NCBI GenBank assembly: GCA_900553205.1
Contig: USCK01000017.1
Span: forward strand, 1 to 18,724
Length of the DNA: 18,724 nucleotides
Origin: an uncultured bacterium
GTDB lineage: Bacteria > Cyanobacteriota > Vampirovibrionia > Gastranaerophilales > Gastranaerophilaceae
Direction of reading: 5' to 3'
Below are positions 14,299 through 18,724 of the stretch, piece by piece (position 1 is the stretch's first letter; each line of letters begins with the position of its first letter). A program made the position numbers and the translations under genes. Below the pieces are notes generated by a model, which saw nothing but the letters and a program-made list of their open reading frames with translations, searched no databases and was not told the DNA's origin.

Positions 14299-15351
14299 AT
14301 GCTAACGATTAATAATTTTATACCCAAAATAAATATACCAAACATTGCACAATCTAACTATCGTCAGTCTGTGCAATTTGACAAAAATCGTTATCCAAAT
14401 CTAGCACCTTTGAAATATGATACTGTATCTTTTGGACAAACAGAAAAAACTGCTGGTGATGAACGATTTGGAATCTCCTTTAAAGAAGCCGAAAAAATAC
14501 ATAATGATGCTAATGAATCTGGTAAATATTTAAAATTTAAATTGAATAAAATATTCAAAGATATGATAATTAGTGACAAAAATCCTAATGGCATAATGCA
14601 TGAACCTGTATGTAGAATAAAATCACCAAAATCAATACGAGAAAAATCTGCAACAAGAAGATGGATAAATTCAGATGAAGTAAAATCTCATATGACAGAT
14701 ATTGTTGGAGCAAGAATAATTTTAAAAAATTCTTCTATAGAAAATGTAGATAAAGTTATTGCTAGAATTACAAAAGCAGAACAAAATAATGATTTACAAA
14801 TAATAGAAATAGAAAATTATAGACCAGAGCCAGAGATTGATAGAGAAGGAAATATTACACATTCTTACGCTTATTCATCACCAAATGCATTAAGGAAACT
14901 TAAAGCAGAAATTGATAAAAAAGGTACAATGATTTCAAAACGTGATGAAGATATTCCAAGTGGATATATGGCAATACATTTGTTAACAAAACTTCCAAAT
15001 GGATTTACTGGTGAAATTCAAATTATGGGTTCCGATGTAGCAGAATTAAAAGAAATTGAAGATTTGTGCTATAAAATAAAAAGTGGAAAATCTGTTGACA
15101 AAAAATTTGCAAGTGTAGAAAAAACATTACAACCATTAAAGAATAGTGATGATACTATTTTAAGAAGAGAATTTAATAACTATACTCGTAATGCATATAA
15201 ATATCAAAGAGATAAAGAACCATTACCTGCAGGCGAAAATGTTCATAGACCATTTTTAGCAATTCCTGATTATTTACCTTCAAAACTTGATTTTAATAAC
15301 ATTTATGATGAAGTAGCAAAATGTGAAAAAGATGATAATATTGAAGAATAA
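14299..15351 (+). CDS. Stand-alone RelA/SpoT-type (p)ppGpp synthetase-domain protein with N-terminal extension
   Basis: Residues about 60-300 form a RelA/SpoT nucleotidyltransferase domain. Visible motifs are RIKSPKSI (106-113; ATP site), D134 in MTDIVGARI (metal ligand), SGYMAIH (221-227; the tyrosine would stack on the guanine) and E239 in GEIQIM (second acidic ligand). Key catalytic residues are present, but the usual EIQIRT reads EIQIMG, losing the arginine. There is no hydrolase, TGS or ACT domain, so it is a small-alarmone-synthetase-type protein of 350 residues. Residues 1-50 are a separate, non-hydrophobic Asn/Pro-rich segment ending LKYDTVSFGQ. Base composition is distinctly poorer in G+C than priA or malQ: two 60-base lines counted by hand (14701-14820) hold 24 G+C of 120. 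This suggests recent acquisition or relaxed constraint. Product could be (p)ppGpp, (p)ppApp or a nucleotide transferred to another target. Confidence 0.75.
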   Translation: MLTINNFIPKINIPNIAQSNYRQSVQFDKNRYPNLAPLKYDTVSFGQTEKTAGDERFGISFKEAEKIHNDANESGKYLKFKLNKIFKDMIISDKNPNGIMHEPVCRIKSPKSIREKSATRRWINSDEVKSHMTDIVGARIILKNSSIENVDKVIARITKAEQNNDLQIIEIENYRPEPEIDREGNITHSYAYSSPNALRKLKAEIDKKGTMISKRDEDIPSGYMAIHLLTKLPNGFTGEIQIMGSDVAELKEIEDLCYKIKSGKSVDKKFASVEKTLQPLKNSDDTILRREFNNYTRNAYKYQRDKEPLPAGENVHRPFLAIPDYLPSKLDFNNIYDEVAKCEKDDNIEE

Positions 15352-15357
15352 ATAAAG

Positions 15358-15386
15358 GTGACATCTTTGTTCGTTTTAGGTACAAT
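15358..15386 (+). promoter_or_regulatory. Promoter of the PC4-like/priA operon
   Basis: GTGACA (15358-15363), exactly 17 nt, then TACAAT (15381-15386): each hexamer matches consensus at five of six positions, the best promoter in the window. The predicted start is near 15393, giving a leader of about 24 nt with the ribosome-binding site AAAGGA. Confidence 0.6.
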
Positions 15387-15397
15387 TTAATTTGTAC
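15380..15397 (+). promoter_or_regulatory. Inverted repeat over the -10 box and start site, possible operator
   Basis: GTACAA-tttaat-TTGTAC is a perfect six-base inverted repeat with a six-base spacer. It covers the -10 hexamer and the predicted transcription start of the PC4-like gene, where a bound dimer would block RNA polymerase. A second TACAAT follows at 15395-15400. The repeat could simply be chance in AT-rich sequence. Confidence 0.3.
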
Positions 15398-15416
15398 AAT
15401 TAAGAAAGGAAATGTT

Positions 15417-15653
15417 ATGGCAAAAGAAGAAAAAGAGCTTGCTATTATTGAGAGAAGTGAGACTGAACATTTAAAGATTTCTATTAGTGAATTTAATGGT
15501 AAAAGTTATCTCAATATGAGAATATTTTTTACGACTGATGGTGGAGAAACTTGGATACCTACAAAGAAGGGTGTTACTTTCACTCCTGACCAAATAGAAA
15601 CTCTTAGAGATGCCGTTGATGAAGCTATGAAAGAGTTTATGGCAGAAGAATAA
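15417..15653 (+). CDS. PC4/Sub1-like transcriptional coactivator p15-domain protein
   Basis: At 78 residues it is a single PC4-like domain: LKISISEFNGKSYLNMRIFF (strands, 19-38), then TTDGGETWIPTKKGVTF (39-55) and a C-terminal amphipathic helix TPDQIETLRDAVDEAMKEF. The W-x-P-T-K-K-G-V core is the classic PC4 signature; such proteins form dimers that bind single-stranded DNA. Bacterial members are small and their role is not settled, but pairing with priA, whose product works on unwound DNA at stalled forks, suggests a job in replication or repair (inference). A good ribosome-binding site (AAAGGA) precedes the ATG, and the TAA overlaps the priA ATG by one base (TAATG), so the two are coupled. 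Confidence 0.85.
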   Translation: MAKEEKELAIIERSETEHLKISISEFNGKSYLNMRIFFTTDGGETWIPTKKGVTFTPDQIETLRDAVDEAMKEFMAEE

Positions 15654-17851
15654 TGAATTACGCACTTGTCCTAGTAAATATTAAAGGATTAGGTGTTAAG
15701 ACTTTTAGTTATTTAATACCCGATGATATAAAAGACAAGATAAAAATCGGTCAAGCCGTATTAGTTCCGTTTGGACGTCAAGGTCTTGTTAATGCTTTTG
15801 TTGTCGGGTTTTCTGATTATTTAGATGCAAGTATTAAAGCAAAAAAAATCAACAGAATACTTGATGAAACACCTCTTTTTTCATTGAAATATTTAAAGCT
15901 ACTTGAATGGGTTGCGAATTATTACTGTTGCGATTTTGTAACTGTTTTAAACATGGCAATCCCTATGAAATTAATAGATAAGAATGCAAAAACAGAATTT
16001 TCTGTTGAGTATATAAAATCAGAAGGTGCAACAAAAAGACAACTTGAAATATTAGCCAAATTACAACAAACAGGCAAATTCCCTCTTATTGATTTTGAAA
16101 GAGTTGCCAAAACAACACGTGCAACTATGAAAAAGTTGGAAACACTTGGTTGTGTAAAAATAACAACAGATGAGATATATAGAAATCCTCTTTCTATATT
16201 TTCTGATATAAAACAAGAGCCTTTATCAAGACTTTCAGAAGTACAAGAGGAAGCATATCAGAATATTAAAGCAAAATTAAAATCTCAAAAACCTATTTTG
16301 CTCCATGGGATTACGGCTTCAGGAAAAACAGAGGTTTATTTTAAACTTATTGATGATGTTATAAAACAAGGGAAAAATGTTTTATTCCTTGCTCCTGAAA
16401 TTGCTCTCGCTTCACAATTAACCAAGCGATTAGCTCGCAAATTCGGAGTACATGATGTTGCTATTTGGCATAGCAGTATTTCTGACGGCGAAAAGTATGA
16501 TGTTTGGAAAAGACTATACAATAATGAGATAAAAATTTTAGCAGGCGCACGCTCGGCTGTATTTGCGCCATTACAAAATATAGGATTGATTATTATAGAC
16601 GAAGAACATGAATCAGCTTACAAACAATCAAATCCGGCACCAAGATATGATGCTAGAACTATCGCAAAAAAGCTTTCGCAATATTATCAAGCACCATTAA
16701 TTCTTGGTTCTGCAACTCCTGATATTTCAAATTATTATTATGCAACAAATAATAATAACTTGTTCCAAATGCTAAAACGGTATAATAATGCACCTATGGC
16801 AAAAATAAAAGTTATTAATATGCAAGAATACGGACGTGCGGCTTACAAATCTATAATCTCGAAGCCTTTGCAAACAGAGATTACGGAGACATTGAACAAT
16901 AACAAACAAGTTATTTTATTGATTAATAGACGAGGATTTTCTACATATTCACAATGTAAAGCGTGTGGGCATGTAATTGAATGTCCTAATTGTGCAATAC
17001 CTATGATATGGCACGCTTCTGATAAAAAATTAAAATGTCATTACTGTGGACAAGAATCATCTTTTCCTGATGAATGTCCGAATTGTGGCTCTGACGCTAT
17101 TAAAAATTCCGGCATGGGGACACAAAAAATTGAAATGCTTGTAAAAGAATTGTATCCTAATGCTAATATCGAAAGAATTGATAGCGACATCTTGACTAGA
17201 AAAAATGCTCATATTGAGGTTCTTAACCGTTTTCAAAAGGGTGAAATAGATATCCTTGTCGGAACTCAAATGATTGCTAAAGGATTAGATAATCCTAATG
17301 TTACACTTGTAGGTGTTATTAGTGCTGATGCAAGTTTTAATCTTCCGGATTTTAGAGCTGCAGAACGAGGATTCCAATTACTGACACAAGTCGCAGGTCG
17401 TGCAGGCAGAGGAGAATATAAAGGCGATGTTATATTCCAAACCTACAACCCTGATTTCTATGCCTTGGAAAGTGCTAAAGAACAAAACTATGAAAAGTTT
17501 TATAATACAGAGATAGCTGCGAGGGAAGAATTTGATTATCCTCCATTTAGTCAGATAATACGAGTTATTTTTTCTTGTGAAAATAATTTTAGAGCTGAAA
17601 AATCTGCGATGGAAATTGCCATGAGGCTAAATACAATGACAGATAAATTTGGTTTCTCTGAGTATTTATCAGTGTTAGGGCCTTCTCCTTGTGTTATAGA
17701 AAGATTAAATGGTTTATATAGATTCCAAATTATTATTAAAAACAAATTACATGAAAAAGGGCATTCATTTGTTTCTAAATTCTTTGATAAGATAACAATG
17801 CCAAAAGATATTAGACTTGCTATTGATGTTGACCCTATTGATATATTATAA
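15653..17851 (+). CDS. priA: Primosomal protein N', replication restart helicase PriA
   Basis: PriA binds abandoned replication forks and reloads the replicative helicase; it is a 3'-to-5' superfamily 2 helicase. At 732 residues it is full length. In order: N-terminal DNA-binding domain (1-105), a winged-helix region (about 110-180), Walker A GITASGKT (219-226), DEEH (316-319), SATP (353-356), a zinc-binding module with eight cysteines in four CxxC pairs (435/438, 444/447, 462/465, 475/478), GTQMIAKG (537-544) and motif VI QVAGRAGRG (579-587), then the C-terminal domain. All helicase motifs and zinc ligands are intact. Its ATG overlaps the stop of the PC4-like gene. A hairpin terminator lies a few bases after the stop. 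Confidence 0.97.
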   Translation: MNYALVLVNIKGLGVKTFSYLIPDDIKDKIKIGQAVLVPFGRQGLVNAFVVGFSDYLDASIKAKKINRILDETPLFSLKYLKLLEWVANYYCCDFVTVLNMAIPMKLIDKNAKTEFSVEYIKSEGATKRQLEILAKLQQTGKFPLIDFERVAKTTRATMKKLETLGCVKITTDEIYRNPLSIFSDIKQEPLSRLSEVQEEAYQNIKAKLKSQKPILLHGITASGKTEVYFKLIDDVIKQGKNVLFLAPEIALASQLTKRLARKFGVHDVAIWHSSISDGEKYDVWKRLYNNEIKILAGARSAVFAPLQNIGLIIIDEEHESAYKQSNPAPRYDARTIAKKLSQYYQAPLILGSATPDISNYYYATNNNNLFQMLKRYNNAPMAKIKVINMQEYGRAAYKSIISKPLQTEITETLNNNKQVILLINRRGFSTYSQCKACGHVIECPNCAIPMIWHASDKKLKCHYCGQESSFPDECPNCGSDAIKNSGMGTQKIEMLVKELYPNANIERIDSDILTRKNAHIEVLNRFQKGEIDILVGTQMIAKGLDNPNVTLVGVISADASFNLPDFRAAERGFQLLTQVAGRAGRGEYKGDVIFQTYNPDFYALESAKEQNYEKFYNTEIAAREEFDYPPFSQIIRVIFSCENNFRAEKSAMEIAMRLNTMTDKFGFSEYLSVLGPSPCVIERLNGLYRFQIIIKNKLHEKGHSFVSKFFDKITMPKDIRLAIDVDPIDIL

Positions 17852-17879
17852 AAACGAGCCTTGATAATATCAAGACTCG
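17850..17879 (-). terminator. Terminator between priA and the Spy-like gene
   Basis: Hairpin: CGAG (17855-17858) pairs with CTCG (17876-17879), then one C/A mismatch, then CTTGAT (17860-17865) pairs with ATCAAG (17869-17874) around an AAT loop. On the minus strand the stem is followed directly by five T (17854-17850), so it should end the leftward sigma/Spy transcript efficiently. On the plus strand only CTTTAGTT follows, so it would end the priA message more weakly. Confidence 0.75.
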
Positions 17880-17905
17880 CTTTAGTTAAACTTCCTTTAA
17901 TAAAA

Positions 17906-18421
17906 TTAATCCAATGGTGGAGGTGGAGGACAAGGACGTTTTCCTGGTTTGTGATGTTTTTGGAAATCACGTCTTGATTCCATTTTAATTTTATCTAAAG
18001 TTTTCTTTTGTTTTGTTGTAAGAATAGATTCAAAATCCTTCATGTTTTTGATTTGGATTTCATGGATTTGACGCTTTAATGAACCAATTTCTTCATTTAA
18101 TTTGTCAATCATTTCAATCTGTTCTTTTTTATTAATTGTGCTTGTCATTAACGCACGTTTTTGTTCTTGTTTAGATTTTAGCTTTTCAAACAAAGGCTTA
18201 ATTTGTTTATGAGCCGCCATTCTTAACTCTCTTGCTTTAACTTTTTGAGCATCTGTAAGTTTTAACTTTTTATCTAAATCCATTTTGGGAGGTGCAGGTT
18301 TATGCATTCCTGGAGGTGGTGGAGGACAATCCCCCTGAGGAGGTCCCATAGGCGGTTCTCCTGCACAAGCGATAGAAGCTGTAAGCATCATTAAACTTGC
18401 TGTTAATAATAATTTTTTCAT
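17906..18421 (-). CDS. Periplasmic Spy/CpxP-like (LTxxQ) protein
   Basis: The product has a signal peptide (1-20, ending ACA), a Pro/Gly-rich stretch (21-47) and a helical region (about 50-150) with two LTxxQ motifs, LTDAQ (55-59) and LTTKQ (134-138), the mark of the Spy/CpxP/CnrX group. These are periplasmic chaperones or metal sensors that form all-helical dimers. The mature protein has two cysteines, C32 and C164, each heading an identical CPPPPP run near opposite ends, and many Met and His residues. The gene follows an ECF sigma-factor gene by 31 nt with a good ribosome-binding site (AAAGGA), suggesting an envelope-stress or metal-response pair like CnrX with CnrH. No membrane anchor or sigma-binding domain is visible, so a direct anti-sigma role is not supported. 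Confidence 0.8.
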   Translation of the reverse strand: MKKLLLTASLMMLTASIACAGEPPMGPPQGDCPPPPPGMHKPAPPKMDLDKKLKLTDAQKVKARELRMAAHKQIKPLFEKLKSKQEQKRALMTSTINKKEQIEMIDKLNEEIGSLKRQIHEIQIKNMKDFESILTTKQKKTLDKIKMESRRDFQKHHKPGKRPCPPPPPLD

Positions 18422-18452
18422 ACTTATTATCCTTTCTTTTGCGTTATCAAAT

Positions 18453-18724
18453 TTATAACAAATCCGATAACTCCTCTGCTAGTATTTGTTTGGCATTATA
18501 TAATCTAGATTTTACAGTACCGATTGGAATATCTAATTTTTTTGAAATTTCATCATAAGATAAACCATTTATTTCATACATTATGATAATTTCTTTAAAT
18601 TTGGGTTTTAAACTATTTATCGCATTAATAATTCTTTTTTTTCTAAATTTGTTTATAGTTTTTTGTTCAGGATTCTCCTTTTTATCTTTTTATTTGTTTA
18701 GAGGTTTTTCATCTGAAGAAGAAT
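18453..18724 (-). pseudogene. ECF-type RNA polymerase sigma factor, region 4 end, with in-frame stop
   Basis: The gene runs in from the right edge, so only its C-terminal part is visible. The last 60 or so codons encode sigma region 4: RKKRIINAINSLKPKFKE, then the helix-turn-helix LSYDEISKKLDIPIGTVKSRLYNAK and the end at TAA 18455-18453. This binds the -35 element. Upstream in the same frame, in the linker between regions 2 and 4, lies a TAA at 18692-18690 (reading ...EKPLNK, stop, KDKKENPEQK...). There is no ATG, GTG or TTG between that stop and the region 4 helices, so region 4 cannot easily be its own gene. The frame is therefore either a nonsense-mutated sigma gene or carries a base error next to an A-run. 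It is followed by the Spy-like gene. Confidence 0.7.

Noticed and set aside
15354..15367. Hairpin after the RelA/SpoT-domain gene as terminator (AAAGG/TCTTT)
   Set aside because: The stem is about five weak pairs including a G-T, no proper T-run follows, and it overlaps the -35 box of the next promoter.
17551..17970. Leftward ORF of 139 codons
   Set aside because: It crosses the end of priA, the terminator hairpin and the end of the Spy-like gene; it is a chance open frame.
18690..18692. TAA read as a sense codon (altered genetic code)
   Set aside because: TAA ends many intact genes here (rpoD-independent examples: rsmG, priA, the PC4-like gene, lptB), so reassignment is excluded.
1..18724. 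CRISPR arrays, tRNA or rRNA genes, insertion sequences, integrases or phage genes
   Set aside because: I looked for regularly spaced repeats, transposase motifs and terminal inverted repeats and found none that I could support.

Overview
The window is AT-rich DNA from a Gram-negative (diderm) bacterium. Diderm character is shown by three lipopolysaccharide-transport genes (an OstA/LptD-like protein, LptB and an LptF/LptG permease), signal peptides, a lipoprotein and a LytM peptidase. Low G+C, dense gene packing, a PC4-like protein next to priA, and an N-terminal segment ending in DTVSFGQ on one protein together make me think of gut Vampirovibrionia/Melainabacteria (Gastranaerophilales, the non-photosynthetic sister group of Cyanobacteria). 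That placement is a judgement from protein style and memory, not a measured phylogeny.

Layout. 1-837 (-) is the start of an unrecognised proline-rich protein that runs off the left edge. 1019-1870 (+) holds three small genes: a 46-residue ORF, a short lipoprotein and an all-helical hypothetical. 4641-1863 (-) is an ATPase-TPR regulator-like gene followed by rsmG, overlapping by 20 nt. A divergent promoter region at 4642-4748 then opens a rightward envelope cluster: a 34-residue membrane peptide, a coiled-coil M23 peptidase, an LptD-like protein and a class II aldolase (4749-8810). 11577-8802 (-) is malQ followed by a secreted TPR/NHL protein. 11619-14244 (+) is lptB, an LptF/G permease split by a frameshift, and a secreted phosphodiester-glycosidase-domain protein. 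14299-15351 (+) is a stand-alone RelA/SpoT-type synthetase-domain protein. 15417-17851 (+) is a PC4-like gene overlapping priA. After a bidirectional terminator, 18724-17906 (-) is the end of an ECF sigma-factor gene followed by a Spy/CpxP-like periplasmic protein.

How it fits together. Much of the window serves envelope construction: LPS extraction and export (LptB, LptF/G, LptD-like), peptidoglycan remodelling (M23) and perhaps envelope-stress sensing (sigma plus Spy-like). The rest is housekeeping: 16S rRNA methylation, alpha-glucan metabolism and replication restart.

Points for a second look: the RelA/SpoT-domain protein with an unusual N-terminal segment and an altered EIQI-R-T motif; two broken reading frames (permease frameshift near 12824, in-frame TAA at 18690-18692 in the sigma gene); several genes whose -10 box lies 6-9 nt before the ATG with no Shine-Dalgarno, suggesting leaderless mRNAs; and paired palindromic TTGCAA -35 elements in the divergent promoter. 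I see no CRISPR array, tRNA, rRNA, insertion sequence or integrase. No gene-free stretch exceeds about 180 bases.
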